The notes under the pieces: model-generated
The model's database searches: none
Told to the model about the DNA's origin: nothing
Seen by the model: the letters and a program-made list of their open reading frames with translations, nothing else
Origin: Burkholderiaceae bacterium
Lineage (GTDB): Bacteria > Pseudomonadota > Gammaproteobacteria > Burkholderiales > Burkholderiaceae_C
DNA length: 36,918 nt
Assembly (NCBI GenBank): GCA_004299095.1
Contig: SCQQ01000046.1
Coordinates: 1 to 36,918 of the forward strand
Reading direction: 5' to 3'
Position numbers and translations under genes: made by a program
In this document: positions 28,092 to 36,866 of the stretch, one piece after another
How the letters are laid out: each line of letters starts with the position of its first letter
Numbering within the stretch: the first letter of the stretch is position 1

Positions 28092-28850
28092 ATGGATTTG
28101 CTGATTGTTGCGATGGCATCGCTGCTGGCGGGCCTGGTCGATTCCATCGTTGGCGGCGGCGGTCTGGTGCTGATTCCGGCGCTGTTTTCCGTCTACCCCG
28201 GCGCCGCGCCCGCCACGCTGCTGGGCACCAACAAAGTGGCGTCCATCGCCGGCACCGGCTTTGCGGCGTTGCGCTACGCCCGGCGCGTGTCGATCCGCTG
28301 GCGCGTCGTCCTTCCGGCGGCGATGGCCGCGTTGGTCGGCTCCTTTTTCGGTGCCTGGGCCGTCACCGAGGTCGATCCCACTTTCCTGCGCCGCGCCTTG
28401 CCTTTCATTTTGCTGGGCGTACTGCTGTACACGCTGGCCAAAAAGGATTTGGGCCGCGTCGGCGCGCTGCGCCATTCGCTGCGCGTCGAGATCGCGATCG
28501 CCTGCGTGATTGGCGTGGCGATCGGCATCTATGACGGTTTTTTCGGACCCGGCACCGGCAGTTTTTTCATTTTCCTGTTCGTTCGCTTTCTGGGGTACGA
28601 CTTCCTCAATGCGTCGGCAGCGGCCAAGGTGCTCAACATTGCCACGGGCGCTGCGGCCATCGTTTTGTTCGCTTTCAAAGGCTATATCTGGTGGCGCGTG
28701 GGGTTCGTGCTGGCGTTGGCCAACGTGCTGGGCAGCTTGATCGGCACCCAATTGGCGCTCAAGCGCGGCGCCGGTTTCGTGCGGGTCGTGTTCATCGTCG
28801 TGGTGGGCGCGCTGATCCTGAAAACCGGCTGGGATGCGCTGCCGAAGTGA
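28092..28850 (+). CDS. TSUP (TauE/SafE) family permease
   Basis: A 252-residue inner-membrane protein with about eight hydrophobic segments. The first repeat has the motif LAGLVDSIVGGGGLVLIPAL and the second GVAIGIYDGFFGPGTGSFFI, the two signature turns of the TSUP family. YGYTD/YDGFFGPGTG-type motifs place it with the YfcA-like group, which is distinct from the paralogue at 14592-15359. The ATG at 28092 is chosen over a TTG three codons earlier. Substrate unknown; sulfur-containing anions are typical for the family. Confidence 0.9.
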   Translation: MDLLIVAMASLLAGLVDSIVGGGGLVLIPALFSVYPGAAPATLLGTNKVASIAGTGFAALRYARRVSIRWRVVLPAAMAALVGSFFGAWAVTEVDPTFLRRALPFILLGVLLYTLAKKDLGRVGALRHSLRVEIAIACVIGVAIGIYDGFFGPGTGSFFIFLFVRFLGYDFLNASAAAKVLNIATGAAAIVLFAFKGYIWWRVGFVLALANVLGSLIGTQLALKRGAGFVRVVFIVVVGALILKTGWDALPK

Positions 28851-28892
28851 CCGCTCAGGGCCGTGGGCTGGTCGTTTGATTGCAAGTGCTCG

Positions 28893-28908
28893 CGCGGATC
28901 GATCCGCG
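28893..28908. promoter_or_regulatory. 16-bp perfect palindrome upstream of thiolase gene
   Basis: CGCGGATCGATCCGCG is perfectly self-complementary. It lies 43 bp after the TSUP stop and 118 bp before the thiolase start. No T-run follows, so it is more like an operator for a dimeric regulator than a terminator. There is no matching copy elsewhere in the window that I can see, so the role is a guess. Confidence 0.3.
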
Positions 28909-29025
28909 ATCGACGAAGGCACCGCGTATGATTTTCTGCAGGGTGTCTTGGGTACGCGGGCGGACCGTCGAATGCGTGGCCTGCGTCAGTGCCCATGCGA
29001 CCACCGTCTTGAAGGAGTCTGAACC

Positions 29026-30216
29026 ATGAGAGAAGCCGTCATCGTCTCGACCGCCCGCACGCCGCTCACCAAGGCGAAACGCGGCGAATTCAATATCACG
29101 CCGGGCCCCACGCTGGCGTCGTTCGCGGTGAAAGCGGCGGTCGAGCGCTCGCGCGTTGACCCGGGGTTGATCGAGGACATGGTGCTCGGCTGCGGTTACC
29201 CCGAAGGCACCACCGGGCGCAACGTCGCGCGCCAGACCGTGATCCGCTCGGGCCTGCCGGTGACGATGGCGGGTACCACGGTGAACCGCTTTTGTGCCTC
29301 GGGCCTGCAGGCGATTGCCATCGCGGCCGGCCGCATCATCCTGGAAGGCGTTCCCGCGATGATCGCGGGCGGCGTGGAAAGCTGCTCGCTGCTCACCTCG
29401 CGCAGCGCCACCGATGCGGGCACCAGCGGTATCGACCCGTGGAACAACGAGCACAAGCCCGAGCTGTATTACCCCATGATCCGCACCGCCGACATCGTGG
29501 CCGAGCGCTACGGCGTGTCGCGCGAGGATCAGGATCAGTTTGCGTTCGAGAGCCAGCGCCGGACGGCTGAATGGCAAAAGGCGGGCGCTTTTCACGACGA
29601 AATCGTGCCCTGCGCCGTCACCATGGAAGTCATCGACAAGGACACCAAGGCGGTATCCAGACACCCGGTGACCATGGACCGCGACATGTGCAACCGTCCG
29701 GGAACCACGCTGGAGGGCTTGCGCAAGCTGGAGCCGGTGTTCGGACCCGGCCGGTTCGTCACCGCCGGCAATGCCTCGCAACTGTCAGATGGCGCGTCCG
29801 CCTGCGTTCTGGTGGAAGCCAAGGAGGCTGAACGCCTGGGGTTGGAGCCGCTGGGCGCCTTTCGCGGTCACGCCGTTGCCGGCTGCGAGCCCGACGAGAT
29901 GGGCGTGGGCCCAGCGTATGCGGTGCCGCGCTTGCTGCAGCGCAACGGCCTGAAGGTGAGCGACATCGGCCTGTGGGAACTGAACGAGGCGTTTGCCTCG
30001 CAGGCGCTCTACTGCAAGAACAAGATCGGCATACCGGACGAGCTGCTGAATGTCAACGGCGGCGCCATCGCCATCGGCCATCCGTTCGGCATGACCGGCG
30101 CGCGCCTGGTCGGTCACCTGCTGCTGGAAGGCAAGCGCCGCGGCGCGAGATACGTGGTGGCCACCATGTGCATCGGCGGCGGCATGGGTGCGGCCGGATT
30201 GTTCGAAATCTTCTGA
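29026..30216 (+). CDS. Acetyl-CoA C-acyltransferase (thiolase)
   Basis: A 396-residue thiolase. The acyl-accepting cysteine is Cys90 in [10 protein letters not shown], His352 is in [10 protein letters not shown] and the second catalytic cysteine is Cys382 in MCIGGGMG, all intact. The start [20 protein letters not shown] is typical of FadA/AtoB-type enzymes. A strong Shine-Dalgarno AAGGAG precedes the ATG. It could act in beta-oxidation (3-ketoacyl-CoA thiolase) or in acetoacetyl-CoA synthesis; with no neighbouring fadB or phb genes I cannot decide. Confidence 0.93.
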   Translation: MREAVIVSTARTPLTKAKRGEFNITPGPTLASFAVKAAVERSRVDPGLIEDMVLGCGYPEGTTGRNVARQTVIRSGLPVTMAGTTVNRFCASGLQAIAIAAGRIILEGVPAMIAGGVESCSLLTSRSATDAGTSGIDPWNNEHKPELYYPMIRTADIVAERYGVSREDQDQFAFESQRRTAEWQKAGAFHDEIVPCAVTMEVIDKDTKAVSRHPVTMDRDMCNRPGTTLEGLRKLEPVFGPGRFVTAGNASQLSDGASACVLVEAKEAERLGLEPLGAFRGHAVAGCEPDEMGVGPAYAVPRLLQRNGLKVSDIGLWELNEAFASQALYCKNKIGIPDELLNVNGGAIAIGHPFGMTGARLVGHLLLEGKRRGARYVVATMCIGGGMGAAGLFEIF

Positions 30217-30323
30217 TCGAGGGCACGTGATCGGGTTTCTTGCGCAAGCACGTCTCAGCACCAGCTTCTGGGTGCGCGCGATGGATTTTCATGAGGCGAT
30301 CGGATTCAGGATGCTGCCAATAT

Positions 30324-31271
30324 ATGAGCGCGGTTTCTGAATCTGCGGTCGCGTCATCATCATCTCCCACGGTTGCCGTCGGCACCGCGCGCGGCATCGC
30401 GTTCGTCGTTCTGGCCGCCATGCTCTGGGGCACCACCGGCACCGCGCAGAGCTTTGCGCCGACCAGTCTCTCGCCCTATTGGGTTGGCTATTTCCGCCTG
30501 CTGATCGCCAGCGCTTTTTTCATCGTCTTCATCGGCTTGACCGCGCGCCCGGCACGCGTCGGATCGACGCTCGCACACTTGAACTGGCCCCTGGCCATCC
30601 TCGCGGGTGTCTGCATGGGCGCCTACAACCTGACGTTTTTTGCCGGCGTGAAAGCCGCGAGCGTCGCGGTGGGCACCGCATTGGCCGTCGGCAGCGCGCC
30701 GATCTGGGCCGGCGCGCTGCAACTGTTCTTCGGCCGCAAGCCGCCGCGCGCGTGGTGGTTCGGAACCCTGCTCGCCGTGATCGGCGGCGCCTGGCTGATC
30801 CTGGGGCGCGGCAGCGCCGTGCGCACCAGTGCGTCGGGTATCGCGTTCTGCCTGGCGGCCGGCTTTTCCTATGCGCTCTATGCCCTGGCCAACAAGCGGC
30901 TGGTGCGGCAATCCGATCCCGGCGTGGTGACCTGGGTGGTGTTCAGCGTGGGCGCGCTGCTGGCCCTGCCGCTCACCTGGGCGCTGGCCGGCCCCGTGCA
31001 GCTCGCCGGCTCCGGCTGGTGGGTCGTGCTGTTCCTCGGCGTCGTGGCCACGGGGGTTGCTTATCTGTTTTTCAGTTGGGGGCTGCGCGGCGTGAGCGGC
31101 GCCACGGGCGTTTCACTTTCCCTCATGGAACCGGTGACCGCGTTCGTGCTGGCCATTGCGGTGGTGCACGAACGACCGGGCTGGGCCGCCTATGTCGGAT
31201 TGCTGTTGCTTTTGTCAGGCCTTGCGCTGGTCATTCGTGCGGAACTGCGCACTGCGCGCTGCGCGGCCTGA
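30324..31271 (+). CDS. EamA-family (DMT) transporter
   Basis: A 315-residue inner-membrane protein with ten hydrophobic segments in two EamA repeats, the drug/metabolite transporter layout. A first-repeat motif is AAMLWGTTGTAQSFAP, and the second-repeat end has GVSGATGVSLSLMEPVTAFV. The start MSAVSES at 30324 gives a short Ser/Ala-rich tail before the first helix. An ATG at 30291 and a longer open frame exist but add nothing conserved. Probably an exporter of amino acids or metabolites; substrate unknown. Confidence 0.88.
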   Translation: MSAVSESAVASSSSPTVAVGTARGIAFVVLAAMLWGTTGTAQSFAPTSLSPYWVGYFRLLIASAFFIVFIGLTARPARVGSTLAHLNWPLAILAGVCMGAYNLTFFAGVKAASVAVGTALAVGSAPIWAGALQLFFGRKPPRAWWFGTLLAVIGGAWLILGRGSAVRTSASGIAFCLAAGFSYALYALANKRLVRQSDPGVVTWVVFSVGALLALPLTWALAGPVQLAGSGWWVVLFLGVVATGVAYLFFSWGLRGVSGATGVSLSLMEPVTAFVLAIAVVHERPGWAAYVGLLLLLSGLALVIRAELRTARCAA

Positions 31272-31308
31272 TGCGCCGAGGCGCGAGAGCGGGCAGGCAT
31301 CGTGGTCA

Positions 31309-32421
31309 TTACGCAATCACTGGCGCCGGATCAGGTCGGATGGGCACGCGCGCGGTGATCGCGCACATCAGTTCATAACCAATGGTGCCCGCGGCATCCG
31401 CCACGTCGTCAATCGGCAAAACGGCACCCGCGGATGATCGACCCCACAGCGTGACTTCGCTGCCCATCCGGGCGCGTGGGATCGGGCTCAGATCGATCGC
31501 CAGCATGTCCATGCTGACGCGGCCCAGGGTGCGGGTGCGAATGCCATCGACCAGAATCGGCGTACCTGTCGCCGCGTGGCGCGGGTAGCCATCGGCGTAA
31601 CCGCAAGCGGCGATGCCGATGCGCAGGGCGCGGTCCGCCGTGAAGGTGGAGCCATAGCCCACGCTTTCGCCTGCCCCGATTTCGTAGGCTGCGATCAACT
31701 GGGCGTTGAGGCTCATGGTGGGCTCCAGGCCCCAGTGGCGGATATCGTGCGCCGGGTAATCGGGCGAGCCGCCATAGAGCGCGATGCCGGCGCGCACCCA
31801 GTCGCCACGCAGTTCCGGTCGCTTGCCGTAACGCAGCAGCGCGGCACTGTTGCACACGCAGCGCGGCGCATCCAGACCCGCGATGGCATGGGCGAACGTG
31901 GCCCAGGGCGCATCGATGCCGTGATCGCGGTCGGCGTCGCTGAAGTGCATCATGAGCGTGATGCCGCCCACCTGCGGCAGTGCTTTCAGGCGCGTGTACA
32001 CGGCACGAAATTCATCCGGCCTGAATCCCAGTCGGTTCATGCCGGCGTTCATCTTGAGAAAGACGTGGTGCGGTTTTGCCGCAGCGTGCGCCGCCAGCCA
32101 ATCGATCTGTTCGGCGCGATGCACCACGTGCCACAGATTCAGGCGACTACACACGTCCAGGTCTTGCGCCTCGAACACGCCTTCCAGCAGCAGGATGGGA
32201 CCGATCCAGCCCAACGCACGCAAGCGCTCCGCTTCGCTCAGGTCCAGGAGCGCAAAACCGTCGGCGCCGTTGAGTCCCGCGTAAACCCGCTCGATCCCGT
32301 GGCCGTAGGCATTGGCCTTGACCACCGCAAACACCTTGGCGCCGGGCGCGGCGCTGCGCATCTGGTTCAGGTTGTGACGCAAGGCCGGGACGTGAATGGT
32401 GGCTTGAATCGGACGTGGCAT
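31309..32421 (-). CDS. alr: Alanine racemase
   Basis: A PLP enzyme of 370 residues that makes D-alanine for peptidoglycan. The PLP lysine is Lys35 in VVKANAYGHG and the opposite catalytic base is Tyr256 in ESVGYGSTF. The family segments MKMNAGMNRLGF and VSMDMLAIDL are visible. ATG at 32421 (MPRPIQATI) is chosen over an open upstream extension of 21 codons. It is convergent with the EamA gene (37 bp between stops) and divergent from lplT, a neighbour pair often seen in betaproteobacteria. Confidence 0.96.
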   Translation of the reverse strand: MPRPIQATIHVPALRHNLNQMRSAAPGAKVFAVVKANAYGHGIERVYAGLNGADGFALLDLSEAERLRALGWIGPILLLEGVFEAQDLDVCSRLNLWHVVHRAEQIDWLAAHAAAKPHHVFLKMNAGMNRLGFRPDEFRAVYTRLKALPQVGGITLMMHFSDADRDHGIDAPWATFAHAIAGLDAPRCVCNSAALLRYGKRPELRGDWVRAGIALYGGSPDYPAHDIRHWGLEPTMSLNAQLIAAYEIGAGESVGYGSTFTADRALRIGIAACGYADGYPRHAATGTPILVDGIRTRTLGRVSMDMLAIDLSPIPRARMGSEVTLWGRSSAGAVLPIDDVADAAGTIGYELMCAITARVPIRPDPAPVIA

Positions 32422-32489
32422 GATGGCTGCTGGCGAAACGCAGGTGATGTCGAAATGGGAGCGGCACGCGAGGCAATCGCCCATGCGGG

Positions 32490-32516
32490 TTTACGGTCTC
32501 GCGCACATGCTATAAC
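32490..32516 (+). promoter_or_regulatory. Candidate lplT promoter
   Basis: TATAAC at 32511-32516 is a good -10 box. The best upstream match, TTTACG at 32490-32495, is only 15 bp away, shorter than ideal. The predicted leader to lplT would be about 60 nt. Pattern only. Confidence 0.3.
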
Positions 32517-32584
32517 GCCGCGTTTTCGCGAAATGCTCTCTTGATCTCGATCCATCCCCGGCTGGTTGCAAGCCCGCGGCATCC

Positions 32585-33868
32585 ATGACCCGCGGCTTCT
32601 ACACCATTATGGCCGCGCAGTTTTTCAGCTCGCTGGCCGATAACGCACTGTTCGTGGTGGCGGTGCAGCTCCTGCTGGAAAACGGCGCGCCCGAGTGGCA
32701 GCGCGCCGGACTGGTGCCGATGTTCGCGCTCTTCTATGTGGTGCTGGCGCCGTGGGTGGGCGCGTTTGCCGATTCGCGCCCCAAGGGGTGGGTGATGTTC
32801 ATCAGCAACGCGGTGAAGATCGTCGGTTGCGTGCTGATGCTGTTTGGCGGCCACCCGGTACTGGCGTATGCCATCGTCGGCCTTGGGGCGGCCACGTATT
32901 CGCCCGCCAAGTACGGCATCCTGACCGAACTGCTGCCGCCGTCGCTGCTGGTCAAGGCCAACGGCTGGATCGAGGGCCTCACCATCGGCTCGATCATCTT
33001 GGGCGTGGTGTTGGGCGGGTTGCTGGTGGATCCGCGCGTCGCGCTCTGGCTGCACCAGATCAACTGGGCCGGACCGAATGCCTGGGTGCACTCGGCGCCG
33101 CGCGTCGCCATTGCGTCGCTGGTCGTGGTGTATGCGGTTGCCGCCATTTTCAATCTCTACATTCCGCGCACTGGCGCGCGCATGCGCCGCTTGCCGCGCC
33201 GCGCCATGTGGCTGCTGCTGCCCGATTTCTGGCGCTGCAACCGCCGCCTGTGGCGCGACCGGTTGGGGCAGATTTCGCTCTCCACCACCACGCTGTTCTG
33301 GGGGGTATCCGGCAACATGCGCTACATCGTGCTCGCCTGGGCCGCGGCGGCGCTGGGCTACAACACCACGCACGGCGCGGCGCTGGTGGGGGTGGTGGCG
33401 GCCGGCACGGCGGTGGGCGCGGTGCTGGTTTCCATGCGCATTCGGCTGGATCGGGCCACGTCGGTGATGCCGCTCGGCCTCGTCATGGGGATCATCCTGA
33501 TCGCCATGGTGTTCGTGCGACATCTCTGGATCGCGGTGCCGGCGCTGGTGCTGCTGGGGTTATTGGGGGGCTACATCGTGGTGCCGATGAACGCGCTGTT
33601 GCAGCACCGCGGCCATTGCCTGGTGGGCGCCGGGCGCTCGATTGCGGCGCAGAACTTCAACGAGCAGGCGTGCATCCTGGGGCTGGGGATGCTCTACAGC
33701 GCGGCGGCCGGCGTCGGGCTGTCGGCTTTCGGCGCGATCACGCTGTTTGGCAGCGCCGTGATCGTCGCCATGGGTGCCATCATGGCCTGGCATGCGCACA
33801 ACCGACGCCACCACGGGGCGGAGCTCGAAGTGCTGCTGCGACGTGCACGTCGTGATCAAGCCGGCTGA
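32585..33868 (+). CDS. lplT: Lysophospholipid transporter LplT
   Basis: A 427-residue major-facilitator-like inner-membrane protein with about twelve hydrophobic segments. LplT flips lysophospholipids inward for reacylation by Aas. Motifs consistent with the family are the opening FYTIMAAQFFSSLADNALFV, AATYSPAKYGILTELLP and the later GGYIVVPMNALLQHRGH. There is no acyltransferase domain fused here and no aas gene in the window, so any acyltransferase partner must lie elsewhere. It overlaps or abuts the next EamA gene. Confidence 0.9.
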   Translation: MTRGFYTIMAAQFFSSLADNALFVVAVQLLLENGAPEWQRAGLVPMFALFYVVLAPWVGAFADSRPKGWVMFISNAVKIVGCVLMLFGGHPVLAYAIVGLGAATYSPAKYGILTELLPPSLLVKANGWIEGLTIGSIILGVVLGGLLVDPRVALWLHQINWAGPNAWVHSAPRVAIASLVVVYAVAAIFNLYIPRTGARMRRLPRRAMWLLLPDFWRCNRRLWRDRLGQISLSTTTLFWGVSGNMRYIVLAWAAAALGYNTTHGAALVGVVAAGTAVGAVLVSMRIRLDRATSVMPLGLVMGIILIAMVFVRHLWIAVPALVLLGLLGGYIVVPMNALLQHRGHCLVGAGRSIAAQNFNEQACILGLGMLYSAAAGVGLSAFGAITLFGSAVIVAMGAIMAWHAHNRRHHGAELEVLLRRARRDQAG

Positions 33869-34742
33869 AAGTTTGATCCGGTCGCGTCCCGCCCCGGTGC
33901 TTCCGGCCCTGGCGCTGCTCGCAAATGCGAGCATCTGGGGCTTGGCCTGGCTGCCATTCAAGGCGCTCGAGAGTCACGGCCTGCATCCGTTGTGGACCAC
34001 GACGGCGGTGTTTACCGGCGCGTTGTTGGTGTTGGCGCTGGCACGCCCGAGCAGCCTGCGCGACTTTGCGCACCATCCGCAGTTGCTGTTTCTGGCAGTT
34101 GCAGCCGGGCTCACCAATGTGGGCTTTACGTGGGCCATCACCATCGGCGACGTGGTGCGCGTCACCCTGCTGTTCTATTTAATGCCGGTGTGGTCGATCG
34201 GCCTGGCGTGGCTGTTGCTGCGCGAGCGCCCCACGCGCGCGGCCTTCGTGCGTTTGGTGCTGGCCTTGGCGGGCGTCCTGCTGGTGCTGCGCCGGCCGGA
34301 ATCGGCGCTACCCCTGCCGCAGGGACTGGCGGACTATCTGGGCTTGTTCGGCGGTTTCTGCTTTGCGCTGAACAACGTACTGGTGCGGCGCTTGCGCCAT
34401 ACCCCGGAAACCGGGCGCGCCGCAGCCATGTTCGTCGGCGGCTTCTGCATGGCGGGCGCGTTTGCGCTGGTCGTGGCGCCGGCGTCGGTCTGGCCGCTGC
34501 AGGTCGCCTGGGCGCCGTGGGTGGCGGGACTTTCGATCGCGTTCCTGGCCAGCAATCTGGCGCTGCAATACGGCGCTGCGCGCCTGCCCGCCAACGCCAC
34601 GGCACTCATCATGCTGTCGGAAATTTTGATTGCAACGATGTCGTCGTCGCTGCTCGGCGCCGCGCATCCGACGCCGTCGGTCTGGGTGGGTGGCACGCTC
34701 ATCGTGCTGGCCGCGCTGCTGGCGGTGCGGCGCGATGGCTGA
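33852..34742 (+). CDS. EamA-family (DMT) transporter
   Basis: An inner-membrane protein of about 296 residues with ten hydrophobic segments in two EamA repeats; LLANASIWGLAWLPFKALES opens the first, and LPANATALIMLSEILIATMS is the typical ending of the second. There is no ATG before the first helix. Candidate starts are GTG at 33852, which overlaps lplT by 17 bp, and TTG at 33873, 4 bp after the lplT stop. Either suggests coupling with lplT. Neither has a clear ribosome site. Substrate unknown. Confidence 0.83.
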   Translation: MIKPAESLIRSRPAPVLPALALLANASIWGLAWLPFKALESHGLHPLWTTTAVFTGALLVLALARPSSLRDFAHHPQLLFLAVAAGLTNVGFTWAITIGDVVRVTLLFYLMPVWSIGLAWLLLRERPTRAAFVRLVLALAGVLLVLRRPESALPLPQGLADYLGLFGGFCFALNNVLVRRLRHTPETGRAAAMFVGGFCMAGAFALVVAPASVWPLQVAWAPWVAGLSIAFLASNLALQYGAARLPANATALIMLSEILIATMSSSLLGAAHPTPSVWVGGTLIVLAALLAVRRDG

Positions 34743-34767
34743 TGGACGCTTCGCGATTTTCTAGAAT
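34739..34767 (+). promoter_or_regulatory. Candidate leaderless promoter of the dehydrogenase gene
   Basis: TAGAAT at 34762-34767 (five of six to TATAAT) ends 6 bp before the ATG at 34774. CTGATG lies 17 bp upstream (three of six to TTGACA). No Shine-Dalgarno sequence is present in the short AAACGC spacer, so the transcript would begin at the start codon. Confidence 0.4.
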
Positions 34768-34773
34768 AAACGC

Positions 34774-35688
34774 ATGAACGCATCCATCGAAACCAAAACC
34801 TACGCGCCGTGCGCGCCGCATGTCGTCGCTTTCATCGGCCTGGGCGTCATGGGCTATTCCATGGCCGGCCATTTGGCCAGCGCCGGGCACCGCGTGACCG
34901 TGTACAACCGCACTGCAAGCAAGGCAGCCCATTTTTGCGACGAGTTTGCGAAACTCGGAACGCGCAGCGCGCCCACACCGGCGGCGGCGGCCAAGGATGC
35001 GGACGTTGTCTTTACCTGCGTCGGCAATGACGCCGATTTGCGCTCGGTGGTGTTGGGCGACGCCGGCGCGTTTGCCGGAATGAAACGCGGCGCGGTGCTG
35101 GTGGACAACACCACGGCATCGGCCAACGTGGCGCGCGAATTGAGCGCGCAGGCCGAAAAGCTGGGATTGCACTTCATCGATGCGCCCATTTCCGGCGGTG
35201 ATTCGGGTGCCAAGAAAGGCATCCTGACAGTGATGTGCGGCGGCGATGCGACGGCATTCGAGCGCATTCGTCCAGTCGCCATGGCCTACGCGCGCGCGGT
35301 CACGCTGATCGGGCCGAGCGGCGCGGGGCAGCTCACCAAAATGGTGAATCAGATTTGCGTTTCCAGCGCCGTGCAAGGCGTGGCCGAGGCCGTGGCGTTT
35401 GCGCAGAAGGCCGGCCTCGACGTGAGCAAGGTGCTTGGCGTCATCAGCAAGGGCGCGGCGCAGAGCTGGCAACTGGAAAACCGCGGGCAGACCATGGCCG
35501 ACGATCGGTTTGATTTCGGCTTTGCGGTCGACTGGATCCGCAAGGATCTCGGGCTGGTGGTGGACGAGGCCAAACGCAACGGCGCGCGCGTGCCGATGAC
35601 GGCGTTGATCGACCAGTTCTACGCCGACGTGCAGGCCATGGGCGGCGCGCGCTGGGATTGCTCCAGCCTGATCAAGCGCCTGAAGTAG
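34774..35688 (+). CDS. NAD(P)-dependent beta-hydroxyacid dehydrogenase
   Basis: A 304-residue member of the 3-hydroxyisobutyrate / tartronate semialdehyde reductase family. The Rossmann loop GLGVMG is at 22-27. DNTTASANVARELSAQA, DAPISGGDSGAKKG (substrate loop) and GAGQLTKMVNQ with catalytic Lys189 follow in order. The length is standard. The physiological substrate (3-hydroxyisobutyrate, tartronate semialdehyde or succinic semialdehyde) cannot be told from sequence; no valine or glyoxylate pathway genes adjoin. It has a near-leaderless candidate promoter. Confidence 0.9.
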   Translation: MNASIETKTYAPCAPHVVAFIGLGVMGYSMAGHLASAGHRVTVYNRTASKAAHFCDEFAKLGTRSAPTPAAAAKDADVVFTCVGNDADLRSVVLGDAGAFAGMKRGAVLVDNTTASANVARELSAQAEKLGLHFIDAPISGGDSGAKKGILTVMCGGDATAFERIRPVAMAYARAVTLIGPSGAGQLTKMVNQICVSSAVQGVAEAVAFAQKAGLDVSKVLGVISKGAAQSWQLENRGQTMADDRFDFGFAVDWIRKDLGLVVDEAKRNGARVPMTALIDQFYADVQAMGGARWDCSSLIKRLK

Positions 35689-35751
35689 CGCCGCAGCGCC
35701 CTTCGGGTGCGTCGCGCGGGCCGCCGGCGCGGCGCCTGTGCCAGCGTGTCG

Positions 35752-36525
35752 CTACTTGGCGGGCGGCAGCGGCGTGACTTCGACCGGCGGTTGCTTGATG
35801 ACCGGTGATTGCGAAACCGGGAACGTGGACGCGCCTTGCACCGGCTCCATCGGCGCGCTGTCTTGCGTGGCGGTGCCGGGTGCCGGCGAGACCGGCGCGG
35901 CACTCGAGTGGCCGGCATCGTTCGGATGCAGGGCCGCCTGATCGCTGATGTAGTCGATCACGCGCACCACACGCTGCACCCCCGTGGTGGTGCGCGCGGC
36001 TTCGGTAGCCAGTTCGGTTTCGCGTCTCGTCAGGCGGCCCATCAGGTAGGTGGTGCCGCGTTCGGTGACCACCTTGATGCTGTTGGACGGCACCCCCGAG
36101 GTGTTGACCAGGTTGGTCTTGACGCGCGCGGTGATCGCGCTGTCGTCGGCGCGCTGCGACAGCGGCTCATCCGGCATCACCGCCAGTTGGTCCACCACGC
36201 CGGCCACATCGCGCGTTTGCTGCACTGCCGACACGATGCGCTGGCGCGTTTCCGCGTTCGGCACTTCGCCCGTGAGCAAGACCTTTCGGTAGTAGCTGGT
36301 CGTGGTCACGTGTCCGCCCTTGTCCCCGAGGATGCGCCTGACTTCGCCCGCCGTCGTCGCATCGATCGTCGTGTCGGCCACTTGCGTGTCGACGCTGCGA
36401 CGGTCGGTGGCCACCATCCCGGTGGCCGCAGCAGCGCCACCCACCAGCGCCAGGGCACAGCCGTTCAGAGTCGACGTGGCCACGACGGCGCACAGCGCGA
36501 GCGACCAGAGGGGCAAGGTTTTCAT
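35752..36525 (-). CDS. BON-domain outer-membrane lipoprotein
   Basis: A 257-residue lipoprotein. The signal peptide ends in LNGC with the acylated cysteine at 23, followed by GGAAAATGMVATDRRSVDTQ, the opening of the YraP/DolP group. Two BON domains follow, the first around VADTTIDATTAGEVRRILGD and the second around DDSAITARVKTNLV with GTTYLMGRLTRRE. A Pro/Ser/Thr-rich tail of about 50 residues ends LPPAK. DolP supports outer-membrane integrity and BamA function in E. coli; this protein may do the same. The tail is longer than in DolP, and the usual yraN/diaA neighbours are absent. The frame is open upstream, but 36525 begins the signal peptide. Confidence 0.88.
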   Translation of the reverse strand: MKTLPLWSLALCAVVATSTLNGCALALVGGAAAATGMVATDRRSVDTQVADTTIDATTAGEVRRILGDKGGHVTTTSYYRKVLLTGEVPNAETRQRIVSAVQQTRDVAGVVDQLAVMPDEPLSQRADDSAITARVKTNLVNTSGVPSNSIKVVTERGTTYLMGRLTRRETELATEAARTTTGVQRVVRVIDYISDQAALHPNDAGHSSAAPVSPAPGTATQDSAPMEPVQGASTFPVSQSPVIKQPPVEVTPLPPAK

Positions 36526-36866
36526 GGGGCGTCTTTCGCAAACAGAGGGAGCAGGACGTGGGTTAGCGCTTGGGTGCGTGCGGTCTTGAGCGGAGCGGGC
36601 GGCAGCGGCAAACGCTGGTGCGATCCACATCCGCGGCGCGGGTTCCGCGCGGCTGCACGGCCAGTCTCGTTTTCGCGGGCGATCATAGCAGCGCGAGACG
36701 GCGCTCCGACGGGTCGAACGCGGTGTGCACAGCGGTGGTCAGGCGACGTCGAATGCGCCTTTGATCCACTCGATGTGGCCGGCGCCCATCGCCACGACGT
36801 CCCCCTGTGTCACGATAGATGTCCGCATAGTTGAACCTCAACAGGGAGCGGCGGAGATCAAACGCG
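36526..36866. other. Intergenic gap before right-edge transposase
   Basis: A 341-bp gap with no well-supported gene. It contains the promoter side of the BON lipoprotein and a 29-codon minus-strand frame (see the entry at 36739). The left end of the mobile element must lie within it, but its exact boundary cannot be fixed because the right end and the duplicated target are outside the window. Confidence 0.5.
36739..36828 (-). pseudogene. Possible gene 3' remnant at element junction
   Basis: On the minus strand a short frame ends GDVVAMGAGHIEWIKGAF then DVA and stop (36739). The Gly/Ile-rich run has a coding look, and a gene C-terminus cut off by the mobile element is a possible explanation. 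I do not recognise a family, and with only about 29 codons it may be chance. Confidence 0.25.
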
